From contig JAXGQR010000001.1 in assembly GCA_040766325.1 (NCBI GenBank), positions 186,001-250,000 on the forward strand: a stretch of DNA of 64,000 nucleotides, in the 5' to 3' direction. Below are positions 53,420 to 61,689 of the stretch, piece after piece. Every line of letters begins with the position of its first letter. The stretch's first letter is position 1. The position numbers were made by a program, and so were the translations under genes. This DNA comes from Dehalobacterium sp040766325 (GTDB lineage Bacteria; Bacillota; Dehalobacteriia; Dehalobacteriales; Dehalobacteriaceae). Under the pieces are notes generated by a model, which had not been told where the DNA came from, made no database searches, and saw only the letters and a program-made list of their open reading frames with translations.

Positions 53420-53779
53420 ATGATGGGCAAGGTGATCACCAATGAGCGGGGCAAATTGATTATTTCCAAGGAAGTTATTGCCACACTGGCAGGAATCGGT
53501 ACGATGGAGTGTTACGGAATCGTTGGTATGTCCTCTCAAAAAATCAAAGATGGGATTGCCGAATTGCTTGGTATGGACGCCCTCAGTAAAGGGGTTGCTG
53601 TAAACATAAAAAATGATCAAATAAGTATTAATGTTTATATTATTGTTAGCTATGGAACAAAAATATCGGAAATCGCCAACAATGTTATCGAGAAAGTTAG
53701 ATATACAGTCGAACACCACACGGGTTTGGTTGTAGATCATGTGCAAGTTTTTGTGCAAGGAGTGCGGGTGGTTGACTAA
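53420..53779 (+). CDS. Asp23/Gls24 family protein (YloU-like)
   Basis: A 119-aa protein of the alkaline-shock Asp23 family: GKLIISKEVIATLAGIGTMECYGIVGMSS at the N-terminus, VNIKNDQISINVYIIVSYG in the middle and a C-terminal VQVFVQGVRVVD. These proteins are cell-envelope-associated in Gram-positives. The start is ATG 53420 or ATG 53423, both behind GGGAGG. It lies 14 bases before fakA, matching the yloU-yloV pair of Bacillus. Confidence 0.9.
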   Translation: MMGKVITNERGKLIISKEVIATLAGIGTMECYGIVGMSSQKIKDGIAELLGMDALSKGVAVNIKNDQISINVYIIVSYGTKISEIANNVIEKVRYTVEHHTGLVVDHVQVFVQGVRVVD

Positions 53780-53793
53780 GGAGGTACAAGGAG

Positions 53794-55422
53794 TTGAATT
53801 TGACAGAAGTTACTGCAGAATCTCTGGTAAAATTTTTTATTGGGGGCTGTGGTTATTTAGAATTATATAAGGACGATGTCAATGCACTAAATGTTTTTCC
53901 TGTTCCTGATGGAGATACAGGCACCAATATGTCCCTGACCATGAATTCGGCCACAAAAGATTTAGATGGCATAAGCACGACAAGTCAAGTGGCTCAAGTG
54001 GTTTCTCGAGGTGCTTTGATGGGTGCCCGAGGTAACTCCGGCGTCATTCTTTCCCAATTGTTTCGAGGTTTTGCTCAGGGAGTAGGAGATAAGACTGTCC
54101 TTAAGGGAATTGATCTGGCATTTGCTTTGCAAAAAGGAGTAGAATTGGCTTACAAATCGGTGATGAAGCCGGTGGAAGGTACCATCTTAACCGTAAGTAA
54201 AGCAGTAGCGGCAGGTGCTGTAAAACAAAGCCAGCAATCTAGTGATATCATTGAAATTTTGACCCATGGTGTGGAAAAGGGGCATATTGCTCTTGAAAAT
54301 ACGCCTAATCAATTACCGGCTTTGAAAGAGGCAGGGGTGGTAGATGCCGGCGGTAAAGGCTTTTTATTGATTATCGAAGGTGGCTTAAAGGCGCTTCAGG
54401 GGGAATACTGGGAGGCTGTAGAAGAAAAACCGGAAAAAGAAATCGATTAAACCTCATTGGATCACAAAAGATTTGACTTTTCAATATTGCACAAATTTCT
54501 CCTCAAAGGGAAAAAATTTCTGTAGAAAATAAAACATGATTTTCAAAATCTAGGAGATTCCCTTTTAGTGGTGGGTATTGATGATTTAATTAAGGTACAT
54601 ATTCATACCAATCATCCCGGGTCGATTTTGGAATATGCCCTCCAACGAGGCACACTCCACGATATCAAAATCGATAATATGCAGGAACAACACCGGGAAA
54701 CAGTCATGGACAAAACGGCAGGCATGGATACGGCATCAATGCCGGAAGAAATAAATCAACCTGAAGCGGTAAGTGGTGTCGTTGCCGTTACATCGGGAGA
54801 AGGATTAGCCAAGATTTTTAAAAGCTTAGGTGTACAAACCGTTATCAACGGGGGACAAACGATGAACCCCAGTGCGGAAGATTTACTTAAAGCCATCCAG
54901 AGTGTTCATGCTCGAGAAGTTGTTGTACTGCCTAATAACAGTAACATTATCTTGGCTGCTAATCAGGCTCAATCCTTAGCGGAAAAAACGGTTAAGGTAA
55001 TTCCAACTAAATCCATTGTCCAGGGGTTAGCGGCAATGCTAACCTTTGATCCGGAGCAAGATGCCACTGAAAATCAGGAGGCCATGGTCGAGGCCTTTTT
55101 TGCTGTGAAGACGGGTGCCGTGACCTATGCAGTGCGCAACTCTTCATTTAATGGTTTTGAGATCAAGGAAAATGACTTATTAGGTCTGATCGAAGATGAT
55201 ATTTCTGTCATTGGTCAGGATCTGGATCAGTTGGTGCTGGATTTGCTTCAGAAAATGGTAGAACCGCATCATGAACTAATCACATTATTTTATGGTGAAA
55301 AGGTTGCAGAAGAAGAGGCGACTCAACTTCTGGAAAAGATATCTCGGCTTTTGCCTGAAAAGGAGATAGAAATTCATTTTGGCGGACAGCCCTTATACTA
55401 TTATTTAATTTCAGCTGAATAA
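53794..55422 (+). CDS. fakA: fatty-acid kinase catalytic subunit FakA (DAK-like), multiply frameshifted
   Basis: The family (YloV/FakA, about 550 aa) phosphorylates fatty acids bound to FakB. The first frame (TTG 53794 behind AAGGAGG, to 54450) holds the DhaL-like kinase domain: NVFPVPDGDTGTNMSLT and SRGALMGARGNSGVILSQLFRGF. The frame at 54568-55422 holds the middle and C-terminal domains (DDLIKVHIHTNHPG, VVVLPNNSNIILAA, ELITLFYGEKV). Between them about 120 bases can be followed only by switching frame three times (IKPHWITKDLTFQYCT near 54445-54495, then FLLKGKK, then DFQNLGDSLLVVG from about 54541). The rest is well conserved, so sequence error in a homopolymer-rich patch is as likely as a broken gene. 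Confidence 0.85.
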
Positions 55423-55440
55423 TAAAATTGCAGGATCGAT

Positions 55441-55470
55441 ACCCTTTTGGTTTACACCGGAAGGGTTTTT
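55441..55470 (+). terminator. rho-independent terminator after fakA
   Basis: ACCCTTTTGGT pairs with ACCGGAAGGGT around TTAC, followed by TTTTTATAT. Confidence 0.8.
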
Positions 55471-55558
55471 ATATTTCCAATGAAAACCATTATTTCTGGA
55501 AACTTCCGGGCATGGTTTTTAAGAATTAACGCAAGATATTATTTAGGAGGTGAGGCTC

Positions 55559-55720
55559 TTGACTAAGGAAAGAGATCTGAAAAGGGAAAATCTCATTAAT
55601 CAAAAAATGGAAAAAATAAAGTATGAATTCATGCAAGAGTTTGGTATTATGCCTCAAAAAAGTGAAGCAGAGCATGTAAAGCCTTCCTTTGATAAGAAGT
55701 ATCAAGAAAAAGAGGATTGA
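55559..55720 (+). CDS. small basic, helical protein upstream of SASP genes
   Basis: A 53-aa frame from TTG 55559, with TAGGAGGTGAGG just upstream, to TGA 55720. The product (start MTKERDLKRENLINQKMEKI, end KKYQEKED) is highly charged and probably one long helix, without cysteines or membrane segments. It precedes two SASP genes by 77 bases, so a sporulation role is possible. I do not recognise the family. Confidence 0.6.
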   Translation: MTKERDLKRENLINQKMEKIKYEFMQEFGIMPQKSEAEHVKPSFDKKYQEKED

Positions 55721-55797
55721 GGAAAATACTGTTAGCATAAAAGCATTAGTTATAGAAAAGAATAAGACCACAGAGAAAAGAAAGGAGGTGACATTGA

Positions 55798-56055
55798 ATG
55801 CCAAGTAATAATAGAAATGAACCGGTTAAACGTGGTGCGGAATCCGCTCTTAATCGCTTCAAAATGGAAGTAGCCTCTGAAATAGGATTAGGAAATTATG
55901 ATCAGATCGATAAAGGCAGCTTAACCTCTCGTCAGAACGGCTATGTTGGCGGAAATATGACCAAGAAAATGGTTGCTTTTGCTGAACAAGCATTGCAGCA
56001 AGGTCAAGACGCCGCAATTGGAAACTCGGCGTATACAGAACAACCGAAACCCTAA
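55798..56055 (+). CDS. alpha/beta-type small acid-soluble spore protein
   Basis: An 85-aa DNA-binding spore protein. The germination protease site region EVASEIGL is at about 25-32, and the second conserved block SLTSRQNGYVGGNMTKKMVAFAE at about 41-63. ATG 55798 follows AAAGGAGGTG. The encoded proteins coat spore DNA and are destroyed on germination by the protease encoded at 56471-57457. It is a close paralogue of the next gene. Confidence 0.95.
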   Translation: MPSNNRNEPVKRGAESALNRFKMEVASEIGLGNYDQIDKGSLTSRQNGYVGGNMTKKMVAFAEQALQQGQDAAIGNSAYTEQPKP

Positions 56056-56123
56056 TTTCCTAATTTAATGAATGATACCAGCGAATACGGATCTAAGTCT
56101 TATTTAAAAGGAGGAAATATCTA

Positions 56124-56405
56124 ATGCCTAGTAATAATAACAGAAATGAACCTGTAAGACGTGGAGCCGCCTCCGCATTAAATAGATTTAAGGCTGAAGT
56201 AGCCGCCGAATTGGGACTTGCCAATTATCAAGATATTGATAAGGGTAATTTAACCTCTCGTCAAAACGGCTATGTAGGTGGAAATATGACTAAGAAAATG
56301 GTTGCCTATGCTGAGCAAGCATTGGAACAAGGCCAAACAGGCGCCATTAATAGCTCCGCCCAAACTGAAAAACCTCAGGATGTTTTTGGGCAACCAATGC
56401 AGTAA
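56124..56405 (+). CDS. alpha/beta-type small acid-soluble spore protein, second paralogue
   Basis: A 93-aa SASP with the protease site EVAAELGL and the block NLTSRQNGYVGGNMTKKMVAYAE. It is about 75 percent identical by eye to the SASP just upstream, with a longer C-terminal tail (EKPQDVFGQPMQ). ATG 56124 follows AAAGGAGG. The pair looks like a tandem duplication. Confidence 0.95.
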   Translation: MPSNNNRNEPVRRGAASALNRFKAEVAAELGLANYQDIDKGNLTSRQNGYVGGNMTKKMVAYAEQALEQGQTGAINSSAQTEKPQDVFGQPMQ

Positions 56406-56418
56406 ATAACCATAGATT

Positions 56419-56452
56419 AAACCCATGGGGGTCTCGGTCCTCATGGGTTTAT
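56419..56452 (+). terminator. bidirectional terminator between SASP and gpr genes
   Basis: AAACCCATG pairs with CATGGGTTT across about 14 bases, followed by ATATTTTTTG; it separates the plus-strand SASP genes from the minus-strand gpr gene. Confidence 0.75.
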
Positions 56453-56470
56453 ATTTTTTGCACACGATTA

Positions 56471-57457
56471 TTATTGCAGGTATTGATGATAATTTTCCCG
56501 GTTAATACCCGGATGTAATCCTTGAGAAATACCCGCCGCGATTATCTTGCCTACGTTAAGAATTAAATCATCGATTTCTTTTGGTGTCACAACAAGATTT
56601 CCTTCAAAGGGCTGAAATATATTTTGCGATAATTCTTGTGAAAGTTCAGGATTAATTTTTTGGGCACAGGTCGCGGTCATGATATTTCCGGACCATTTTT
56701 CGTTTAGGCTTGCCATGGCTTCATGAACAATAATAGAAGCATGGACTACGGTCGGAACTCCAATGGCAATTACAGGGATACCCATAGATTCTTGATTGAT
56801 ACCAATTCTTTTATTGCCTAGACCGGAGCCGGGATTAATGCCGGTATCGGCAAGCTGGATTGTGGTGCTGATACGAGAAATATTGGCGGCAGCCAGGGAA
56901 TCGACAGCAATAATCAGACTGGGTCGTACGCGATCTACCACACCTTTGATGATTTCCGCAGTTTCAATGCCTGTAATGCCTAAAACACCTGGCGCTAAGG
57001 CGCAAACGGGGCGTAACCCTTCTCCGACAACTTCTGGAGCATATTGATATAAATGACGCGTTGCCATGGTGGCATCGATGACATTAGGCCCTAAAGCATC
57101 GGGAGTGGCGTTCCAATTCCCCAAACCGATCACCAAAACAGGATCTTCGGGAGAGATCTGCAGCAAAGATTCCAGCTTTTTACCTAATATTTCACTTAAA
57201 TCATCCATGATCTCCTTGCTTTCAAAACGAATGCGGGGAGCTTCAATCGTAATATAGTTACCGATAGGTTTACCCATGATTTGTGCTCCCTGGTCATTTA
57301 AAATGGTAACAGTAGTAACTTCAGCAAAATCATATTTTTCTTTGTCCTCCTGAACGCCAGGAATTTCTTCTTTAGTTGCTCCCCGTAGTAATTCATGGGC
57401 TTCTAAAGCCAAATCAAGGGTCAGGCCTAATTTATTATAAGTATTCAAAGTGCGCAT
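56471..57457 (-). CDS. gpr: germination protease GPR
   Basis: The 328-aa protease that starts SASP degradation during germination. Landmarks: RTLNTYNKLGLTLDLALEAHE at the N-terminus, before the usual autoprocessing site, VLVIGLGNWNATPDALGP, the aspartate-containing SLIIAVDSLAAANISRI and VPVIAIGVPTVVHAS. It converges with its own substrates, the two SASP genes. ATG 57457 has AAAGGAG upstream on the minus strand. Length is slightly below the Bacillus protein (about 370 aa), as in other Clostridia. Confidence 0.95.
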   Translation of the reverse strand: MRTLNTYNKLGLTLDLALEAHELLRGATKEEIPGVQEDKEKYDFAEVTTVTILNDQGAQIMGKPIGNYITIEAPRIRFESKEIMDDLSEILGKKLESLLQISPEDPVLVIGLGNWNATPDALGPNVIDATMATRHLYQYAPEVVGEGLRPVCALAPGVLGITGIETAEIIKGVVDRVRPSLIIAVDSLAAANISRISTTIQLADTGINPGSGLGNKRIGINQESMGIPVIAIGVPTVVHASIIVHEAMASLNEKWSGNIMTATCAQKINPELSQELSQNIFQPFEGNLVVTPKEIDDLILNVGKIIAAGISQGLHPGINRENYHQYLQ

Positions 57458-57601
57458 AAACCAATTCTCCTTTTCTGCTTTTGTTTTTAGGATAACTTAA
57501 ATAAGGGAAATTATTCTTTTGAGTGAGGAGGAAAATTATATTATTCAAAGAATAGTAAAAACTAAGCATAAATTATGGAGAAGGGAAAAGGGGGCGGGAT
57601 A

Positions 57602-57769
57602 ATGCAGGTAAAATGCTCTTTGTGTGGGAAGGTCGAAGAGATTACGAAAATACATAAGGATTACAGTAAAATAGCCAAAAATAAAGATAGCTCTTACTTT
57701 TGTTCTCGATGCTCGATGCGCGTGAAGTATCAAGCCAAATGTGCGCAGGATATTCCAAAACCAATGTAA
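57602..57769 (+). CDS. DUF2197-type zinc-ribbon protein
   Basis: A 55-aa protein with two CxxC pairs (CSLCGKVEEI at about 5 and FCSRCSMRVKYQ at about 33), expected to bind one zinc ion. It resembles YlzI/DUF2197 proteins of Firmicutes, function unknown. ATG 57602 follows GGGGGCGGGATA. Confidence 0.7.
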   Translation: MQVKCSLCGKVEEITKIHKDYSKIAKNKDSSYFCSRCSMRVKYQAKCAQDIPKPM

Positions 57770-57793
57770 TTTAAGGCGAATTATTCGCTTTTG

Positions 57794-57825
57794 GGTCAGA
57801 CGATTTTCCATTGTCTGGCCTTTTA
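57794..57825 (+). terminator. rho-independent terminator
   Basis: GGTCAGAC pairs with GTCTGGCC across GATTTTCCATT, followed by TTTTAG, directly after the DUF2197 gene. Confidence 0.75.
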
Positions 57826-57886
57826 GTTTTATTAGGGATATTTTTTCAGGAATAGACAACTTTTTTCTGTGAAATATTAGGAAATT

Positions 57887-58420
57887 ATGCTCAGCAATAT
57901 CATTCAGGTCGGGGTGACAACAGTTGTAGGCCTTTTGGGTTTCGACAGTGTTACCAGAGGTATTTCCGAACTTTTGGCAAAAGCAAGAGCTTTGGAGTAT
58001 GATGTCATTGCGCAGAATAGCCGGTGAAGCAAAAAGAGGGGGCATTTTGGGCGGAAAAGCAGGCTTGGTCCATTTCATGTGGGAAATGGAAAAGAAGCTT
58101 TAAACCCTCTTTTTCAGCTTCTGTAGGTGTCCGATTTTCCTTGGGATATGTTTTTTCCTACCCACATCAACGGCAGTCGGAATCTTTTTAATCAAGGAAT
58201 CAAGTATTTAGCTCAGGGAGGTTATATCGATTTGACAGCGGGGGAAAAAGATGGTGTCAGTGTCGCGGAGGCTTTAACAGAGATCATGGAGCGGCACCTT
58301 CCTTTGGAACAAGTCACCACTCGTTCTGATGGAAGAAAATCGTATCGAAGATATTACCTTCATCCCTCCCAGGTTAGAGCAGGGGGATTCCGAGTTCATC
58401 GTATCGGCACATCCGGGCTA
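57887..58420 (+). pseudogene. iadA: beta-aspartyl dipeptidase (iadA) remnant
   Basis: Three pieces of an isoaspartyl dipeptidase (amidohydrolase family, about 390 aa when whole) remain. From ATG 57887: IIQVGVTTVVGLLGFD...LLAKARALEYD. After a gap of roughly 80 missing residues: GEAKRGGILGGKAGLVHF at about 58021-58075. Then, after a 1-base shift, NGKEALNPLFQLL, an in-frame TAG near 58125, and VSDFP...FFPTHINGSRNLFNQGIKYL, GGYIDLTAGEKDG and HLPLEQVTTRSDG. The catalytic N-terminal histidines and the C-terminus are lost. Deletion, shift and nonsense together show true decay, unlike the single indels elsewhere in the window. Confidence 0.85.
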
Positions 58421-58550
58421 AGCAGAAGAAAAGTTATGGTAAAACGGGCCAAAATAAAAAAATTTGGTCCGTTTTATTTTGCTTTTTGTGACAAAACTCT
58501 CCAGACAAGCATAACATGTATTGTACAACAAAGAGAAAGGAGCATACAAA

Positions 58551-58661
58551 ATGGGTCGGCGAGGAGAGTGTAATGGTAATGGCCATGGTTTTGAAGGCAT
58601 TGTAGACCTGATTGTTGTTTTGATTGTGATGCAGTTTTTTTGCAGCTTTGTGAATGATTAA
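58551..58661 (+). CDS. 36-aa Cys-containing membrane micropeptide
   Basis: ATG 58551 follows AAAGGAG and encodes a Gly/Arg/Asn-rich start (MGRRGECNGNGHG), then a membrane helix FEGIVDLIVVLIVMQFFCSF. It shares the pattern (F)-[ED]-x-IVDLI-x2-LIV-x-QF-x-C with the next small gene 26 bases downstream. Clostridial spore coats and membranes contain many such tiny proteins, but I cannot name this family. The good ribosome-binding site and the paralogue support a real gene. Confidence 0.6.
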   Translation: MGRRGECNGNGHGFEGIVDLIVVLIVMQFFCSFVND

Positions 58662-58687
58662 AAGAAAATTCGAAAGGAGGAATACTT

Positions 58688-58825
58688 ATGGGTATCTTAA
58701 GCGGCTTGACAGGTAATGGCTGTGATGGAAGATTTGACGATATAGTTGATTTAATCATAATCTTAATCGTATTACAATTTTTATGCGGATGTGTATTTAA
58801 TAATAATCATCATGATTGCTGCTAA
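58688..58825 (+). CDS. 45-aa Cys-rich membrane micropeptide, paralogue of the preceding gene
   Basis: ATG 58688 follows AAAGGAGG by 8 bases. The product begins MGILSGLTGNGCDGRF, continues with a helix DDIVDLIIILIVLQFLCGCV and ends in NNNHHDCC, giving five Cys and two His in 45 residues, which could bind metal or form disulfides. The helix matches the preceding micropeptide. A perfect terminator follows at 58863. Confidence 0.65.
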   Translation: MGILSGLTGNGCDGRFDDIVDLIIILIVLQFLCGCVFNNNHHDCC

Positions 58826-58862
58826 GACAAAGGGCTTTATGAGATTTAACAGGGATTCTCAA

Positions 58863-58902
58863 AAATTCGGCATAGTTGCACCATGCAACTATGCCGAATT
58901 TA
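58863..58902 (+). terminator. rho-independent terminator, perfect 17-bp stem
   Basis: AATTCGGCATAGTTGCA pairs without mismatch with TGCAACTATGCCGAATT around CCA, with A before and T after. It ends the micropeptide transcript and could also act on the minus strand. Confidence 0.88.
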
Positions 58903-58931
58903 TTATTTGTATGGAGTTTTTATAATTTTAT

Positions 58932-59085
58932 AAAAAAAATTCCGCAGAAGCTCCTATGCTCTGCGGATAGTGGTTGCTTTCACAACCTGGGAGAGGAGAA
59001 ACCAAGGAAGAGCTTATGGGGGAGGGTTATCAAATAATTAATAACCTGTAGCTCTCCTTTGAGTGGTTTCTGCTACCTATTTTGT
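58932..59085 (-). ncRNA. candidate structured small RNA on the minus strand
   Basis: Read on the minus strand the region has an extended hairpin (stems 59064-59071/58997-59004, 59050-59059/59004-59014 with one bulge, and 59041-59046/59025-59030), then a small hairpin (CAACC/GGTTG, 58972-58987), then an intrinsic terminator (CCGCAGA/TCTGCGG, 58942-58966) followed by AATTTTTTTT. On the plus strand none of these hairpins is followed by T. There is no open frame. A long stem plus terminator suits a 6S-like or other regulatory RNA, but no known family was recognised and no strong promoter was found. Confidence 0.55.
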
Positions 59086-59240
59086 ACCTTTGCGGGAAAA
59101 AATATACGAGATAATTTCAAAAAATATGGACAGGAATTATCCTTAATTGTCGAAAATAAATAGATAGGACAACTTGGTGTAAAAATATCGTGATTTTGCG
59201 AACAATATGTTATAATCTGTGGGTAAAGGGGTGATTTGAT

Positions 59241-59783
59241 TTGCGGGTAATTTCTGGTGATGCAAAGGGTCGCAAATTGAAGGCACCGAAAGGCTTAGAC
59301 ACCAGACCAACATCGGATCGCGTCAAAGAGGCCATTTTTAATGTCTTGGCAGCCAAAATTCCCTGTAGTTCCGTCCTTGATGTATTTGCAGGGACAGGTG
59401 GTTTGGGGATCGAAGCCCTGAGCAGAGGTGCAAAGCTGGCTCACTTTATTGAAAAAGACAGGGACGCTGCTTTGATTGTAAAACATAATTTATTGCATAC
59501 AGGTTTAAATGCCCATGCTCAAGTTTTCCAGGGGGATTTTACCTACTTGTTAGGCAAGTTAAAGGAAAAGTATGATCTTATTTTTCTGGATCCTCCTTAT
59601 CATCAAGGATTGGTGCGGCAAGCTGTCTCCTTAATTATTAAACATGGATTATTAAAGGAGCATGGTGTAATTATTATCGAAACGGGCACGAAGGAGAAAG
59701 AATTACCTCAAGAAGAAGAAATTGCTTTAGTGAAAGAGTCGGTTTATGGCGATACGTCAGTTTTATATTACCAATTTCGTTAG
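59241..59783 (+). CDS. rsmD: 16S rRNA (guanine966-N2)-methyltransferase RsmD
   Basis: The 180-aa SAM-dependent methyltransferase has the RsmD signatures: RVISGDAKGRKLKAP at the start, TRPTSDRVKEAIFN, the SAM loop VLDVFAGTGGLGIEALSRGA and the catalytic LIFLDPPYH. TTG 59241 follows AAAGGGGTGATT. In Bacillus (ylbH) it sits near ylbJ, as here. A TATAAT lies at about 59210 upstream. The stop codon is TAG. Confidence 0.94.
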   Translation: MRVISGDAKGRKLKAPKGLDTRPTSDRVKEAIFNVLAAKIPCSSVLDVFAGTGGLGIEALSRGAKLAHFIEKDRDAALIVKHNLLHTGLNAHAQVFQGDFTYLLGKLKEKYDLIFLDPPYHQGLVRQAVSLIIKHGLLKEHGVIIIETGTKEKELPQEEEIALVKESVYGDTSVLYYQFR

Positions 59784-59794
59784 GAGGGGTTTTC

Positions 59795-60285
59795 ATGGAT
59801 GTAGTAAAACTTTTAGATGAAATGGAAGACATTATTGATTCGGGGTCACGCATACCCTTGTGGGTAAGGTAGTTATTGATGCTGAAAATCTTTTGGAATG
59901 CATGGATCGCATTAGAACCTCATTACCGGAGGAAATTAAACAGGCCAAGTATGTTAATATGGAGAAAGAAAAAATGATTCAGGAGGCGCAAAGTAGAGCC
60001 TCACGGATTATAGAAGAAGCCGAAAATCAAGCCAGGAAAATTTTGTCTGAGGATCAACTGATGCGTCAGGTTCAGACGGAAGCGGAAGAACTGCTGCAGC
60101 AAGCGAGAAAAACCTCAGTAGAGATAAAACAAGGCGCGAAGGTTTATGCCAATGATGTACTCCATCAATTAGAGGTTAATATTGAGAAAGCTCTTTATAC
60201 AGTTAAAAAAGGACGTGAAGAGCTTCAGGGTCAGCCATCTCGTGCTAACACTAATATTAATGCTAATGCCAACCCTAATTCTTAA
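59795..60285 (+). CDS. coiled-coil (V-ATPase subunit H/DivIVA-like) protein, frameshifted
   Basis: ATG 59795 (TAGGAGGGG upstream) encodes MDVVKLLDEMEDIIDSGSRIPL; a missing base near 59850-59856 then moves to the frame that gives VGKVVIDAENLLECMDRIRTSLPEEI and a long coiled coil (EAQSRASRIIEEAENQARKIL, EAEELLQQARKTSVEIK) to 60285. Together about 163 aa, a conserved Clostridia protein between rsmD and ylbJ. A low-complexity Asn/Ala tail closes it. It probably binds DNA, membrane or a spore structure, but no function is known. The single indel may be a sequence error. Confidence 0.72.
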
Positions 60286-61468
60286 GCTTTCTGAGTTGAT
60301 CCTTGATATGGGAAATTAGCATCCAAAAGAAAGCAATTATTATGGACAATACGGGAGTTGCCAGGCAAAGTCCCCAAGGAAGAAAAACATATAAGAGCGG
60401 ATGAGGGGGAATCCTGGGAATAACTATCATATTTATCACTTCCATGACCTGACTTTGGAGCAATAAATAAGTAAATAGTCCTGCAAGCAGCATATGTGCA
60501 ATTCGGGTGAAAAAAAAAGGCAGAAAGCGCAGGTCGGAGTCGCTGATGATACCCATAACCTGGGCTTGAATACTTAGACCACCCCACCCCATAATCATGC
60601 TTACACCAATGATTTGCAAAGGGAGGGAAGCGCTGCATTCTCCCACCATTTTTACTCCTAAGGTCATTTCAAAGAGACCTCCGGAGAAAGCCTTAATTAA
60701 TGGGTCAGGGAAATGTAAGGGGTAAAAAATCAATGCCAAAATTTGCTCCAAGTAGTACCGAATGCCCAAAGTTCCCAAAATATCAATAATAACAGCAAAA
60801 AGGACAATAAAGCCACCGATGGTCAACAGGCTTTGAATGGATTTGCTGATGGCATCTGAGAGGAGCTTACCTAAAGAGCGGCCATCCTTTTTTTGCGCTT
60901 CAAACATCGCATGGAAGCTTTTACTGATTAAATGGTGTTTATTGATCGTTCTACGGTTTTTTTCCGGATCATTTGCCTTGTAGTATCTGAGGAGAAAGCC
61001 CAGAAATAAATTTGAAAGGTAATGAGCAATGGCAAGGAGAGGCCCTAAAGCCGGATTGTTAAAAATGCCTACAGACACTGCGACAAAAATAAAAAGTGGG
61101 CTAGCGTTATTGGTAAAAGAAATCAATCGTTCCCCCTCGATTCGGGTACATAGATGTTGATTGCGCAACTTGGCTGTTAATGCCGCGCCAATGGGAAAAC
61201 CGGAGGAATAACCCAAAGCGACAACAAAGGCGGCAGAACCGGGCAGATTAAAAATCGGGCGCATAATAGGCTCTAGGAGGATGCTAATGAAATGCACAAC
61301 CCCTAACCCTAAGAATAGTTCGGCAATGATAAAAAAAGGCAATAGAGCAGGAAAAACAATGGTCCACCATGTTTCCAATCCCATGGTTGCAGCTTCCAGA
61401 GTTTCTTTGGGGAAAATGAGCATGGAGATACAGAGAAGTACCGTGGTTAAGGGCAAAAGTATTTTCAT
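60275..61468 (-). CDS. ylbJ: sporulation integral membrane protein YlbJ
   Basis: A 397-aa polytopic membrane protein of the nucleoside-recognition (gate) fold. The N-terminal FIIAELFLGLGVVHFISILLEPIMRPIFNLPG, ALGYSSGFPIGAALTAKLR and TNNASPLFIFVAVSVGIF are typical of YlbJ, a sigma-E-controlled protein needed for spore cortex formation. It overlaps the end of the coiled-coil gene by 11 bases on the other strand. ATG 61468 is preceded on the minus strand by AGGTGATC. Confidence 0.92.
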   Translation of the reverse strand: MKILLPLTTVLLCISMLIFPKETLEAATMGLETWWTIVFPALLPFFIIAELFLGLGVVHFISILLEPIMRPIFNLPGSAAFVVALGYSSGFPIGAALTAKLRNQHLCTRIEGERLISFTNNASPLFIFVAVSVGIFNNPALGPLLAIAHYLSNLFLGFLLRYYKANDPEKNRRTINKHHLISKSFHAMFEAQKKDGRSLGKLLSDAISKSIQSLLTIGGFIVLFAVIIDILGTLGIRYYLEQILALIFYPLHFPDPLIKAFSGGLFEMTLGVKMVGECSASLPLQIIGVSMIMGWGGLSIQAQVMGIISDSDLRFLPFFFTRIAHMLLAGLFTYLLLQSQVMEVINMIVIPRIPPHPLLYVFLPWGLCLATPVLSIIIAFFWMLISHIKDQLRKLKN

Positions 61469-61689
61469 GATAGATCACCTGATCAGGAATGCTCGTATTC
61501 CTAAATATATTCTTCTTGAGGATGACTTTAGACCAAGTTAAGAAATGATACCTGTAAATATAAAAATATATTAGAATAAAAAAACAAAGAATTAGGTTTA
61601 ATTTGTGAAAAGAATCATTTATAATGGGGTCAGATAAGAAAATAATCTTATTAAGATCATAACAATATTATGTTGCAGGAGGTTCCTTG

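Noticed and set aside
55798..56405. Tandem repeat at the SASP genes as a mobile or structural DNA repeat
   Set aside because: The similarity is at the protein level between two paralogous SASP genes and is explained by gene duplication.
58110..58130. In-frame TAG in the iadA remnant as pyrrolysine
   Set aside because: The gene also has a deletion and a frameshift and lacks both ends; a nonsense mutation in a dead gene is the simpler reading.
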